Origin: Rhizobiaceae bacterium
GTDB taxonomy: Bacteria; Pseudomonadota; Alphaproteobacteria; Rhizobiales; Rhizobiaceae
Reading direction: 5' to 3'
Assembly (NCBI GenBank): GCA_023953905.1
Contig: JAMLJA010000010.1
Location: forward strand, 1-64,000
Length of the DNA: 64,000 bases
How positions within the stretch are numbered: the first letter of the stretch is position 1; each line of letters opens with the position of its first letter. The translations under genes were made by a program, and so were the position numbers. A model generated the notes under the pieces. It made no database searches. It saw only the letters and a program-made list of their open reading frames with translations, and was not told the DNA's origin. This document shows positions 8,876 to 17,869 of this stretch, piece after piece.

Positions 8876-9744
8876 GATTTCCTCCCGAACAGACCCTCGG
8901 GCAGAACCAACAGGATCAGAATGGTCGCGGCGAAAACGATCCCAAGCGTGATCTGTGGCGACCAGAACGTTGTGATGACGCTCTGCAGCATCCCCAGCAC
9001 CATTGCAGCGGCTAGCGCACCACCGACACTGCCCACGCCGCCAAGAATGATCGCCACAAAGGCGAGGAGCAGCGGGGCGGTTCCCATGTCCGGCAACGCG
9101 AGTTGCATAGGCACAATCAACGCTCCGGCGATGCCGGCAAGCGCGGCGCCGGCTGCGAACACCAGCATCGATATCGTATGCGGCTCTATCCCCTGAAGGC
9201 GTGCCGCGTAAGGATCCTGCTGAACCGCGCGGATCGCCCGTCCGTAACGCGAGTAGCGGATGAAAAAGCTGAGCGCCCCAATCAGGGTGAACGCGACGAC
9301 GACAACGAACAGCCGGTGCTTATTGATGATGAGGTCGCCCAAGCGAAAGACGCCGGAAAACGGCGTCTCCACGGAACGCGGACTCCCGCCGAGAATCGCC
9401 CACATGGCGGCCTCAAGGAACAGCGCAAGCGCGATGGCGAAGACCGCACCCTCCAGGACAAGGTTTTCAAACCGCCGAAACCCGAAGCGTTCGAGCAGAA
9501 GCCCAAACAAGCCGACCAGCAATGCGGCGGCCACAACCGCGGAGAGATAATCGAGCCCCACGGACTGCGTCGCGAAATGCGCAACGAGCGCGCCCAGCGC
9601 AAACATGATGCCGTGAACGAAGTTGACGATTCCAAGTATACTAAAGATCAGCGTCAGGCCGATGCTCATCAATGCGATGGTCGCACCAGCGGTTATTCCG
9701 TTAAACACTACTTGGACGATGAACATCCGCGCCCTTTCAAACAT
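8872..9744 (-). CDS. livH: Branched-chain amino acid-type ABC transporter permease LivH
   Basis: A 290-residue inner-membrane permease with about eight hydrophobic segments. It has the LivH signatures GLTLIFSILGIVNFVHG near the N-terminus and VAIILGGVGSVGGALAA near the C-terminus. It follows the binding-protein gene after 121 bp containing a stable hairpin, and overlaps the fused livM-livG gene by 4 bp, so it is in the same operon. Confidence 0.9.
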   Translation of the reverse strand: MFERARMFIVQVVFNGITAGATIALMSIGLTLIFSILGIVNFVHGIMFALGALVAHFATQSVGLDYLSAVVAAALLVGLFGLLLERFGFRRFENLVLEGAVFAIALALFLEAAMWAILGGSPRSVETPFSGVFRLGDLIINKHRLFVVVVAFTLIGALSFFIRYSRYGRAIRAVQQDPYAARLQGIEPHTISMLVFAAGAALAGIAGALIVPMQLALPDMGTAPLLLAFVAIILGGVGSVGGALAAAMVLGMLQSVITTFWSPQITLGIVFAATILILLVLPEGLFGRKS

Positions 9745-9821
9745 TGCGTTTCAGCGCCCGACGTCGACAGGGAAGCCGGCGGTGACGCGGTACCGCGCCG
9801 CTGGAAACGAGGAGAACAAAC

Positions 9822-9850
9822 CCACGGCGAAGGCTTTCGCCCCGCCGTGG
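9822..9850 (-). terminator. Intercistronic hairpin between binding-protein gene and livH
   Basis: On the minus strand CCACGG pairs with CCGTGG and an inner CGAA-AGCC-TTCG extends the stem. A GTTTGTT stretch follows, 16 bp after the binding-protein stop. Such hairpins often act as partial terminators, keeping binding protein in excess over membrane subunits; that role is inferred here. Confidence 0.5.
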
Positions 9851-9865
9851 CGTTTTCGGTGCGTC

Positions 9866-11056
9866 CTAGTTCTTGAGGTCGAAAACCTTGGAGAAAACGA
9901 CATTGCCGTCGCGATACTCGCTGACGAGGGCAACCGGCACCGGCGCGACCAGCACATGCGCGGGCAGGTCGGTACCGGCCGGCGAGTGGAAGTTGACCTT
10001 GCCTGACAGGCCTTCCACGCTGATGGTGCGGAGCGCATCGCGGACCGCATCCGGGTCCAGCGACCCGGCGCTTTCGATCGCGCCCTTCAGCAGCAGCAGC
10101 GAATCGTAGGAGGAACTGACCCAGGCCTGGACGTTACCGCCAGTCTTTCTGTTCATCTCGTCGATCCAGCGCTGGCCGGCGACGGTCGGCTGGAGGAAAT
10201 AGGCAGGCGCGGCGATAGAGCCGACTGTATTTTCCAACACACCCGCCTTTTTCAGCGCTCCGGTATCCATGGTCGAGGAGAACACGAATTTGCCGCTGTA
10301 GCCGTTCTCAAGCGCCTGCTTGATGAGAAGCGCATACTGCGCCCCCGGCATGGCCGCGAGTTCGATGTAATCCGGCTCCTGCATCATGATCCTTGTGATG
10401 ATCGGGTAGAAGTCGGTCACGTCGCGCGGAATGAACATCTGCTCGATGTCGAGGCCGAGTTCACGCCCCTGCGCGAGGATGCCTTCCGAGATGGAATGAC
10501 CGGACTCATCATCGGGAAAGAACTGGACGATGCGCGCGCCGGAATCCGTTTGGCTGATATAGGTGTGGTTCGCGCGGGCGTTCGCGGCGACGCTGAACAC
10601 GATCTTGAAGGCATAATTGGTGTCATGCTTCAGCCAGTGATTGCCTTCCGCCTGACCAAACGCCAAAACCTTCTCCGGCTCGGTGATTGTCATCACGGCA
10701 GCCATCGGCGCACCGCCAAGCACTTCGAGAAACTTGACGCCATCCTGGGATACGGCCTGGCGCGCCGCCGTGACCGCCTTGGTCGTATCATAGCCGTGGT
10801 CGTAGGCGACGACATTGAGTTTATAGGTCTTGTCGCCGACCTTGATGCCGCCCTGGCTGTTTATGTCGTCCGCCGCGATCTCCACGCTGGCCAGTTCCGC
10901 CTGCCCCCACGCTGCTGCGGGACCGCTAAGCGCAGTCATGACTCCGAATTTTATCGAATCCTCGGCACTGGAAGCGGTAATGCCGACGCCCAAGAACCCC
11001 ATGGTTGTGAGCGCTGCCCTCGCGAAACGACCGAACTGTTGTGGTAATCTTGTCAT
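9866..11056 (-). CDS. ABC transporter periplasmic substrate-binding protein (Liv/amide type)
   Basis: A 396-residue type I periplasmic binding protein with an N-terminal signal peptide (cleavage probably near ITASSAEDS). The mature start IKFGVMTALSGPAAAWGQAE is typical of LivK/AmiC-like receptors. It has a good ribosome-binding site (GGGGAGA) before the ATG at 11056. It is the first gene of Liv operon 1 and has the regulon palindrome 77 bp upstream. Ligand unknown. Confidence 0.9.
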   Translation of the reverse strand: MTRLPQQFGRFARAALTTMGFLGVGITASSAEDSIKFGVMTALSGPAAAWGQAELASVEIAADDINSQGGIKVGDKTYKLNVVAYDHGYDTTKAVTAARQAVSQDGVKFLEVLGGAPMAAVMTITEPEKVLAFGQAEGNHWLKHDTNYAFKIVFSVAANARANHTYISQTDSGARIVQFFPDDESGHSISEGILAQGRELGLDIEQMFIPRDVTDFYPIITRIMMQEPDYIELAAMPGAQYALLIKQALENGYSGKFVFSSTMDTGALKKAGVLENTVGSIAAPAYFLQPTVAGQRWIDEMNRKTGGNVQAWVSSSYDSLLLLKGAIESAGSLDPDAVRDALRTISVEGLSGKVNFHSPAGTDLPAHVLVAPVPVALVSEYRDGNVVFSKVFDLKN

Positions 11057-11132
11057 GCTCTATTCTCCCCTTTTTCTGCTCATCCTCGAATGCCGCGCTC
11101 CTTAGACGGCAGTAGAGGAAAGATCTTATAAT

Positions 11133-11148
11133 GTTTATTATTATAAAC
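11133..11148. promoter_or_regulatory. Regulon palindrome, copy 2
   Basis: The core GTTTATTATTATAAAC is nested in 9-bp perfect arms (AATGTTTAT and ATAAACATT, 11130-11151, 4-bp spacer). It lies 77 bp upstream of the binding-protein start and is nearly identical to the copy at 16840. The rest of the 371-bp gap 11057-11427 is AT-rich near the site and shows no gene. Confidence 0.65.
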
Positions 11149-11427
11149 ATTATTTTGATCGTTCAACAAGTTAAAATGGATAACTTTGTCGCTCGGCGAT
11201 TTTTTTTGACGTTTCCCTGTCGTTCAACCGAGCAGATCAAACAGGAAAGCCGGCGCTGCCGAACGCTCCCTTTTCGAAAGGCGCATTCGCGTCAGCTCGC
11301 TTCACCCACCAGCATCCCCTCCGTTTGAAGGGACGCCCGCGAGGGAGATTGGGTTGGCCTTAACCGTGCTGCGTCGTTTAGAATACGCCAATTGACAAAC
11401 CCGAACGACAAGGCTCCCTTTGCCGAA

Positions 11428-13731
11428 TTACGAAGGCAGGACATCCATCGTTTCGAAGGCGGACAACACATTTTCTGTCATCTTCGATACGTTGTTGTCA
11501 TAGCCGTTCCAGGACAGGCTCGCGCACCAGGTAATAGAGGACGAAGCGAACATGCCTCCGTTGTTCGCGGTATGGAAAAAGGTGATGTCCCCGCGAACAT
11601 CGGGGTGCTCCTCGCCGTTCATGCCGCTGCGAGAGACCCGTAATTCTTCCGTTGCGAGCTGATAGTTACGAGTGTGCTCGAATGAAGATGCTATGAGCAA
11701 GGTGTGCGGCGGTGTACCTATCGCCAGGTCGTACATGTCCACTTCGAAACCTGCGGCACCGCCTCCCGTCAGTCCAAAGTCGCCGATCTTCTCTTCGGGA
11801 GAGATTCCCGCCATGATCCAGGATGCCTCGGTCGCACTCGCGTCCTTCATCTGAACGAAGTAGGTCGAAGAATCGAAACCGAAGGCTGATATCCCGACAC
11901 CCCAAACCTTCTGAGATGCACGCGCGCGATGCCGCCAGAGACCGCCACGTTCCCCCGACGTGCTGTGATGGAACTCGCCTGGCGTCGCCTGGACCCGCGT
12001 CGTGCCGGATTCACCCTTGCGCACCTCCATGACCCAAGGCTTCTCCGGATGGAATGAAACCACCCAGTACATGCCATTGCCACCGAGATACATTCCACGC
12101 CCACCGTCGGCGAGGTAGTCTTCCCACGCGTCGATCATCTCTCCCGAATAGTATTCGGGGTGTGATCCGGTCACGACGACCTTGTAGCGCTTGAGAAGGT
12201 TTACGCCCTCCACATGCAGGTCATGATCGGTGGCGACGTCAAACTGAAAGTTCTTGGCGTGAAGCCAATCGACAAGATGAAGGTCAGCCGAGAAGCCCCA
12301 TGGTCCGCCGAACTCGCGATGCCGGCTCATGGGTCGCATGTTCGAGATCGGCCTCCGCCAGGAAGTGTACTTCGTGCTGCGGCCGTCGACATGTGTTTCG
12401 TAGACTGAGAGACCGTAGTCCTGGAAGTTGACGTTCATCTCGACGTCGAAGTCGTGGAGAACATATGGCCTTCCGGACGCGCCCTGTCGGCTGGGAAGGG
12501 CTGGGACGATCTGCCAGTTGGCGTAGGCGGCATAGCTGGCAGTTGGAATGAGAAGCAGGATCTTTGCGGTCGCCGTTCCCCTCGGCGGCAGGACGAAAAA
12601 TGGGATATGGTCGACATTGTCGCCCTGGATGACGCGCAACGCATAGCAACCACTCGTCAGGGAATCGGGCACGGTGAGTGTAACGCTGACCGGCCAACGG
12701 CAATCGTCGAGCGCGTCCTCATTGAATGCGATGGCGCCGTATTGTTGCGGCGCATGGATGAAATGCTCCTCCGTTCCATCCCAGTTCCACCCAGTACACG
12801 CCCGTTCCGGCTGATTGACGCACTGGCCATGCAGTCCATGCGGTGAAAGGTCGGCGACATGGTCGGTACCTATGCCGCTTGGCCCGATCCCGACCGAGAA
12901 GTCCCAGGCGGCAACGGGGCCACCGGAGCGATCACCCTTCGCCAGCGCCGCACGCTCGCCAGCCGTAAGCGCCCGCGAATAAATCGTCGGGCTGTCGAGC
13001 TTGCCGTTAAAACACGCATTGACCCAGAGCGTGTCCGACGCCTGGTCCTCGGCGAGTCCGCCAATGACGATGGTCGGGCTGGCGGCGGAAGGAACTATCT
13101 GGCTCGGACTGGTTCCGGAGAAGTTGGTGTCGAGCGGCACTACGGGGCCGAAACGGCTGTTGACCCGATTCAGCGCCACCTTCTGCCATAGACCAATGTA
13201 GCCCTGATTGCCGTCCAGGACTGCGCTCACCGAATACCAGATGCCGGGGAAAAGGCGCCGCTGACTGCGGATGACATCAGTTTTGCCGCTGCCGTCACCA
13301 ACGACAAAATGGACGTAGCCGCTCTCGACGTAAATTGCCCATCCCGCCTTCTGCTGTTCGCTCCATCGGGAGACAAGGCCTTGCCGCTTGTCTGCTCCCG
13401 TCGTGACCTGAACAAAGCAGTGCACCGTCAGGCTTCGGCCTGCGCACAATCCCTTCGGGTCCGGCACGGCGACATAGCTGCCTATCTGCGTGCGTTCACG
13501 GCGGACCGGATACTCACCGTTGACCACACAGTCGACAACCTCTTCCCGAAAGCCAGGGCCGCTCGGGCTGGTGTCGCCATGGATCAGTCGGACGACGTCG
13601 GCGCGCATCGACCCCTCGGTGTCAGCCGATACGTGAAAGGTCATGATCTCGCCCGGCGCAGCGCTTGGCTTGTCGGAGTAACCCCTGATGCCCGCCCGGT
13701 TCATCGTCGCCGGATTGTAGTGCCTCGTCAT
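11428..13731 (-). CDS. N,N-dimethylformamidase-like large (beta) subunit
   Basis: A 767-residue protein of the dimethylformamidase beta-subunit family, which hydrolyses small amides at a mononuclear iron site. A LamG/jelly-roll-like region covers about residues 95-280; the catalytic domain follows. The described 2-Tyr-1-carboxylate iron site of the Paracoccus enzyme has plausible equivalents: Y403 (SYAAYANW), Y444 (LSVYETH) and E526 (GSHPEYYSG), with H524 beside it. The start overlaps the small-subunit stop by 4 bp. No formate or dimethylamine genes are adjacent, so the natural amide substrate is open. Confidence 0.85.
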   Translation of the reverse strand: MTRHYNPATMNRAGIRGYSDKPSAAPGEIMTFHVSADTEGSMRADVVRLIHGDTSPSGPGFREEVVDCVVNGEYPVRRERTQIGSYVAVPDPKGLCAGRSLTVHCFVQVTTGADKRQGLVSRWSEQQKAGWAIYVESGYVHFVVGDGSGKTDVIRSQRRLFPGIWYSVSAVLDGNQGYIGLWQKVALNRVNSRFGPVVPLDTNFSGTSPSQIVPSAASPTIVIGGLAEDQASDTLWVNACFNGKLDSPTIYSRALTAGERAALAKGDRSGGPVAAWDFSVGIGPSGIGTDHVADLSPHGLHGQCVNQPERACTGWNWDGTEEHFIHAPQQYGAIAFNEDALDDCRWPVSVTLTVPDSLTSGCYALRVIQGDNVDHIPFFVLPPRGTATAKILLLIPTASYAAYANWQIVPALPSRQGASGRPYVLHDFDVEMNVNFQDYGLSVYETHVDGRSTKYTSWRRPISNMRPMSRHREFGGPWGFSADLHLVDWLHAKNFQFDVATDHDLHVEGVNLLKRYKVVVTGSHPEYYSGEMIDAWEDYLADGGRGMYLGGNGMYWVVSFHPEKPWVMEVRKGESGTTRVQATPGEFHHSTSGERGGLWRHRARASQKVWGVGISAFGFDSSTYFVQMKDASATEASWIMAGISPEEKIGDFGLTGGGAAGFEVDMYDLAIGTPPHTLLIASSFEHTRNYQLATEELRVSRSGMNGEEHPDVRGDITFFHTANNGGMFASSSITWCASLSWNGYDNNVSKMTENVLSAFETMDVLPS

Positions 13732-14165
13732 CCTGCATCCCCTCTCAACAGCGCAATTCTGTGCATCAGCACCGCGAAGCCGGCTTCGGCCTCGCTGGCG
13801 TAAACCTTGTCGCTCTCAATCGTCGGCGGCTTGCCGCGCGCTGTCAGGATAGAGATGCGGTACTTTTTCCACGGCTCTTCAGCGTAAATGTAGTATTTGC
13901 CGAGCACGGGATGGGTGCGCAGGTAGTTTTGAAACTTCTCCAGCGCGATGCTCTGATGCCCCTTCCCGCTCAGGGGATTGTCGCGATATTCCTCAATGAT
14001 CCCCGGATTATCTTCGAGAAGTTTGAGGGCCCAGTTCGCCTTCTCGCGATCGAAGAATTCGAGCCAATCGCCTTTCCTATCGCGATGGTCTCGTGGATCG
14101 CTGAGCCGCCTGCAACCGTCCTTGCCTTCGTCTGCAACGCGCCGTCTCCCCTCCTGCACGGTCAT
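13728..14165 (-). CDS. N,N-dimethylformamidase-like small (alpha) subunit
   Basis: A hydrophilic 145-residue protein directly upstream of, and overlapping by 4 bp, the large subunit. Size and position match the roughly 130-residue small subunit of dimethylformamidase. Visible features are WLEFFDREKANWALKLLEDN and the C-terminal YASEAEAGFAVLMHR. The start was put at the ATG at 14165 (MTVQEG), preceded by GGGG; an upstream in-frame start at 14228 would run into the LysR promoter. The function is assigned mainly by context. Confidence 0.7.
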   Translation of the reverse strand: MTVQEGRRRVADEGKDGCRRLSDPRDHRDRKGDWLEFFDREKANWALKLLEDNPGIIEEYRDNPLSGKGHQSIALEKFQNYLRTHPVLGKYYIYAEEPWKKYRISILTARGKPPTIESDKVYASEAEAGFAVLMHRIALLRGDAG

Positions 14166-14249
14166 TTGTCCCCCTTTTCGAAATCGTTCATCTGCCCATT
14201 CCAAACGGCTGGAAGCCAATGCTTGCATCGGTCAAAGCGAATAGTCTAG

Positions 14250-14272
14250 TATCAATTGATCATCTATTGATA
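14250..14272. promoter_or_regulatory. Interrupted palindrome between LysR and amidase genes
   Basis: TATCAAT-N9-ATTGATA is a perfect 7-bp inverted repeat. It lies 31 bp before the LysR start and 85 bp before the divergent amidase small-subunit start. Position and form fit a LysR-type regulator site controlling both directions. Confidence 0.5.
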
Positions 14273-14302
14273 TCATTAATGCATCAATTAAGAGATGTGA
14301 AA

Positions 14303-15172
14303 ATGAAACCAACTATAAGACAGCTCCAGATATTCTGTACGATTGTCGATCAGTTAAGTTTTCGACGAAGCTCCGAGCTATTGAACACATCACAACCGGG
14401 ATTGACCCGCTCTATTAAGGAATTAGAGCAGTCCATCGGAACGGAACTTCTGTTCAGAACAACACGCACGATTAGGCCCACGCCAGCGGGCCGAGAACTT
14501 TACAAACGCGGAAAACTCATCTTGCAGGATCTTGGCGACGCGGTGAACGCCACACGAGACGTCGCCTCGGGAAGAGCAGGAAGCCTGACGATTTCATATA
14601 TTGATTTTGCCCTGATCGGGCCCATGCCGCGGATCCTGAGTTCATTCCGCAGCGCGCACCCGAATGTCGAACTCATCGTGCGCTACATGGTCACGAATGA
14701 CCAGATTCCGGATCTGATACGAGGAAAGGTGGACATCGGATTTGTCTTCGGAGAACCAAAGATAGAGGGTCTGACAACGCGGCGGCTTGTGTCCGAAGGT
14801 CTCGTTGCAATCGTGCCCGATGGCCACCGGTTGAAAGGCCGCGGGAAAATCCGCCTTGCCGAACTTGCCGAGGAAACCTTCGTGCTCGGAGATGCGCGTT
14901 GGGCGCGCTTCAATCAGATATTTCTTAGTTGCTGCCACGAAAGCGGCTTTTCGCCATCCGTCTCGCAGACCGCTTATACCCGAGACGAACTCATCTCCTT
15001 CGTGCTTGCAGGCAATGGCATCGCGATCTATCCGGAATGCATCGTGAATACGCCGCGGACCGGCATCGAATATTTGACCATCGAGGACATTCACCGCTCC
15101 ATAATAACCTCGGCTATATGGAGAGGTGAGAGCGAGAACGGTCTCGTCCGACGATTCATCGAATTCCTCTGA
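14303..15172 (+). CDS. LysR-family transcriptional regulator
   Basis: A 289-residue LysR-type regulator with an N-terminal winged HTH (MKPTIRQLQIF, LNTSQPGLTRSIKELE) and a C-terminal effector-binding domain. The frame is open to 14219, but the family N-terminus fits the ATG at 14303. It is divergent from the dimethylformamidase-like operon, the classic arrangement for a regulator of its neighbour, with a perfect interrupted palindrome between them. The inducer is presumably an amide or its breakdown product. Confidence 0.85.
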   Translation: MKPTIRQLQIFCTIVDQLSFRRSSELLNTSQPGLTRSIKELEQSIGTELLFRTTRTIRPTPAGRELYKRGKLILQDLGDAVNATRDVASGRAGSLTISYIDFALIGPMPRILSSFRSAHPNVELIVRYMVTNDQIPDLIRGKVDIGFVFGEPKIEGLTTRRLVSEGLVAIVPDGHRLKGRGKIRLAELAEETFVLGDARWARFNQIFLSCCHESGFSPSVSQTAYTRDELISFVLAGNGIAIYPECIVNTPRTGIEYLTIEDIHRSIITSAIWRGESENGLVRRFIEFL

Positions 15173-15313
15173 CGCCAGACCATGTACGTTTGTTATCTTT
15201 GATCGGCTATTTCGACTTTCGAGAACTCGGTTCGCCCAGCGAGGCGACGCTCATCATCCGTCCAAATGCTCCTCGCAATCTCGCGAAGAATCCGTCGAAA
15301 GGCCTGAGAGGCG

Positions 15314-16699
15314 TCAGCTGGCGGTTGCGCCTCTACGGCTGAGATCCGCGATATGTATCCGATTGTCCGTCCAACGCTTGGCCTTATATTGGCTCCGCTC
15401 CAGCTCCCCCGGTGCGACGACATCGATTCTGAAGCGCAGCGCGATGCGGTTCTTGATTTCATCGGCAAGCCATGACGCCAGATTCTCACTCTGCTTGCCA
15501 ACAAGTGGAACCTTCGGCATCACACGCACCACAGCCTCGTCAGCGCCATCGGCTTTTGTCGAAAGTACGACTTCATACTCATCAACCATGTCCGATGACA
15601 GCAGTATCTGCTCGATAGACTGCGGCCAGACGTTGATCCCCTTGATCCGGTACATGTTATCGAGCCGACTGATCGATCCGATCTCGATTCCCCGGAAATG
15701 CCGGCCGCATCGGCAGTAGGCACCGGGCCGATACGTCGCCAGATCCTTCATGCGGCAGCGAATGACGGGTGTATCCAGGTGATAGAGGCTCGTAATCACC
15801 ACCTCTCCGCGTTCGCCGTCCTTTACATGCCGGCCCGTCGCGGGATCGATCACTTCCAGAAGAACATGGGTGTCGATGTTGTGCAACATGCCCGCTCGCT
15901 CCGTCGTCCCCACTCCCTCCTCGCAGGTGAACATATGGTCGTTGCGGGCCTGAGTTGATCCGTATCGGTCATAAACCCGGGCACTCCATTCCTCTTCCAA
16001 CCGATTGTACCATGAAAGCGAAGCGCCCTCTCCACCACAGAAGAGCGCCTCGACGCCCATGTCGCGCACCTCCCCATCGCAAACTGCAGCCAGATGCCAG
16101 AAATAGGAAGTCGTTCCGATCAGCGCCTTGGGTCGAAACCGCTCGATCAGCTTGAGTTTGCGATCCGCATCGTAATTGCCCGCCGGAAGCACGGTCAGAC
16201 CGTAGTCATGAGCCCCGTGATACTCCAGCCTACCGCCGCCCAGCATTGTCAGGGGCAATGTGAGCAAGGCCTTGTCGCCGGATTTCAGGCCGGCCCAGCG
16301 TAGCATGTAAGCGTAGACTTCTGCGCTGCCCTGCAATTCACGCAGGGTCTGGGCGTGCAGTTCCTGCCCCTGCCCTGAAGTTCCGCTCGTTGTGAAAAGC
16401 ATGAGTTGCTGCTGCTCGTCGAGCAGGTGCCTGAGACGCCTTCCGAACGGGGGTTCAGCCTCCTGATCTGAGATAAAGTCGGACTTCTCGACTGTCGGAA
16501 CCTTGTTCGAGAAGTCTTCCAGACTTTCGATCGAATTCACATCGACACCGCGCTCACGCCAGATTCGAGAGTAGAACCCATTTGTTGAAGACACGTGCGC
16601 GAGAAGCGCTTTTAGGCGCCTGAACTGGATCTGTTCAAGCTGTTCAGGCGCCAGCCGCTCCGCGTCGTCGCGAACTACATTGGGGAGATCACGAGCCAT
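15314..16699 (-). CDS. Phenylacetate-CoA ligase-like AMP-binding protein
   Basis: A 461-residue adenylate-forming enzyme of the PaaK group. It shows the nucleotide-binding loop FTTSGTSGQGQE at about residues 103-114, YDRYGSTQARND (adenine site region) and a C-terminal ligase domain with RIKGINVWPQSIEQ typical of PaaK. It would activate an aromatic or other carboxylic acid to its CoA ester with ATP. It is convergent with the LysR gene and single in its unit. The ribosome-binding site is AGGA, 7 bp before the ATG, and the regulon palindrome lies 141 bp upstream. Confidence 0.85.
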   Translation of the reverse strand: MARDLPNVVRDDAERLAPEQLEQIQFRRLKALLAHVSSTNGFYSRIWRERGVDVNSIESLEDFSNKVPTVEKSDFISDQEAEPPFGRRLRHLLDEQQQLMLFTTSGTSGQGQELHAQTLRELQGSAEVYAYMLRWAGLKSGDKALLTLPLTMLGGGRLEYHGAHDYGLTVLPAGNYDADRKLKLIERFRPKALIGTTSYFWHLAAVCDGEVRDMGVEALFCGGEGASLSWYNRLEEEWSARVYDRYGSTQARNDHMFTCEEGVGTTERAGMLHNIDTHVLLEVIDPATGRHVKDGERGEVVITSLYHLDTPVIRCRMKDLATYRPGAYCRCGRHFRGIEIGSISRLDNMYRIKGINVWPQSIEQILLSSDMVDEYEVVLSTKADGADEAVVRVMPKVPLVGKQSENLASWLADEIKNRIALRFRIDVVAPGELERSQYKAKRWTDNRIHIADLSRRGATAS

Positions 16700-16839
16700 T
16701 TGAAGATCCTGTTGCTTGACTCCACCTCAGAGCCTTGCTTGGTGCCGGCCACTAGAATTCTGAGATGGAGAGATCTGTTTATTATAGTGCGCCTGATACA
16801 TAGCTAATATTGCAATTTCAAGGTATTTTTGATGCTATC

Positions 16840-16855
16840 GTTTATTAATATAAAC
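16840..16855. promoter_or_regulatory. Regulon palindrome, copy 3, in the 16700-17053 gap
   Basis: GTTTATTAATATAAAC is nearly the same as copy 2. It lies upstream of the PaaK-like gene; a half-site beginning GTTTATTATAG occurs nearer to the gene at 16777. The remainder of the 354-bp gap up to the Pot-type permease stop at 17054 shows no convincing gene. Confidence 0.6.
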
Positions 16856-17053
16856 ACAATTTTTCTTAGGCCATGACCAAAGTTGAGATTCTGGCAATCG
16901 ATAGACTACACTATTGGGGTGAGGTCTTCGCGCGAGAGAAGCGCCGCAGTGATGGACGCCGGGCCAGCGACAACTCTGACATCGACGAAAGCCAGAGTCG
17001 CCAAAAGCCAACAAAGGGCAGCGGCAAAGCCGAGATCGGCAGCAGCGGAGCGG

Positions 17054-17869
17054 CTATTTATTGGCCTGCAAATACCGATCCGCGCCACGACGACGCAACA
17101 TCTCAAGGGCGATGATTGCGGCCGTGGCGACGACGATCAGGAAGTTTGCCACAACCGTTACAGTCGGACTCATCTGCTCGCGAATGCCGCTGAAAAGTTC
17201 CTGCGGCAAGGTGCGGACGCTCGGGCTCCCCAGGAAGAGGACCAGCACGATCTCGTCGAACGACGTCAGGAAGGCGAAAATCGCACCGGCGAGAATCCCC
17301 GGCAGGATGATTGGAAGCATGACATGCCTGATCGCCCTGCCGGGCGGCGCTCCGAGGCTCGCTGCCGCAAGCATCAAACGCTTGTCGAACACATCGAGGC
17401 TGGCGAGCACCGTGATGACGACAAAAGGCGCGGCTATGGTGATATGGCCGATGACGATGCTACTCATGGTGCCGCCGAGTCCAAGGCCGGCGTGGAAGAT
17501 GAACATCGCTACCGCCGCAATCACGGCGGGCGTCACGATCGGCACGCTGACCACCGCGATCGCGAGGCCTCGCGCACGGGTGCTCATGCGCCAGATGCCG
17601 ATTGCCGCCGCCGTGCCCAGCACGAGCGAGACCGAAGTGGTGATTGTCGCGATGACGAGGCTGTTCCAAAGTGCGTTGATCCAAATGGGATTCTTCAGCA
17701 CGTCCTCATACCAGCGCAATGAATAACCCGGCGTCGGCAGCACGAGCAGCGTGCCCGACGTCAGCGACACGGGAACCAGCACCAGCAGCGGCAGAAGAAG
17801 GAACAGAAAGACCAGCGCCGCGAAAGAGCGGGCGAGCACGGTCCAGCTGCTATGTTCGCTCGAAATCAT
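17054..17869 (-). CDS. ABC transporter permease (PotC type)
   Basis: A 271-residue inner-membrane permease with about six membrane helices. It carries the binding-protein-dependent permease (EAA) loop ASLGAPPGRAIRHVMLPIILPG. The start is the ATG at 17869, overlapping the stop of the PotB-type gene by 4 bp; the longer frame to 18097 is an artefact of that overlap. It is the second membrane subunit of the importer at 21424-17054. Confidence 0.88.
   Translation of the reverse strand: MISSEHSSWTVLARSFAALVFLFLLLPLLVLVPVSLTSGTLLVLPTPGYSLRWYEDVLKNPIWINALWNSLVIATITTSVSLVLGTAAAIGIWRMSTRARGLAIAVVSVPIVTPAVIAAVAMFIFHAGLGLGGTMSSIVIGHITIAAPFVVITVLASLDVFDKRLMLAAASLGAPPGRAIRHVMLPIILPGILAGAIFAFLTSFDEIVLVLFLGSPSVRTLPQELFSGIREQMSPTVTVVANFLIVVATAAIIALEMLRRRGADRYLQANK

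Noticed and set aside
16873..17115. 80-codon plus-strand frame beside palindrome copy 3
   Set aside because: No ribosome site or family signature, and it overlaps the end of the Pot-type permease gene.
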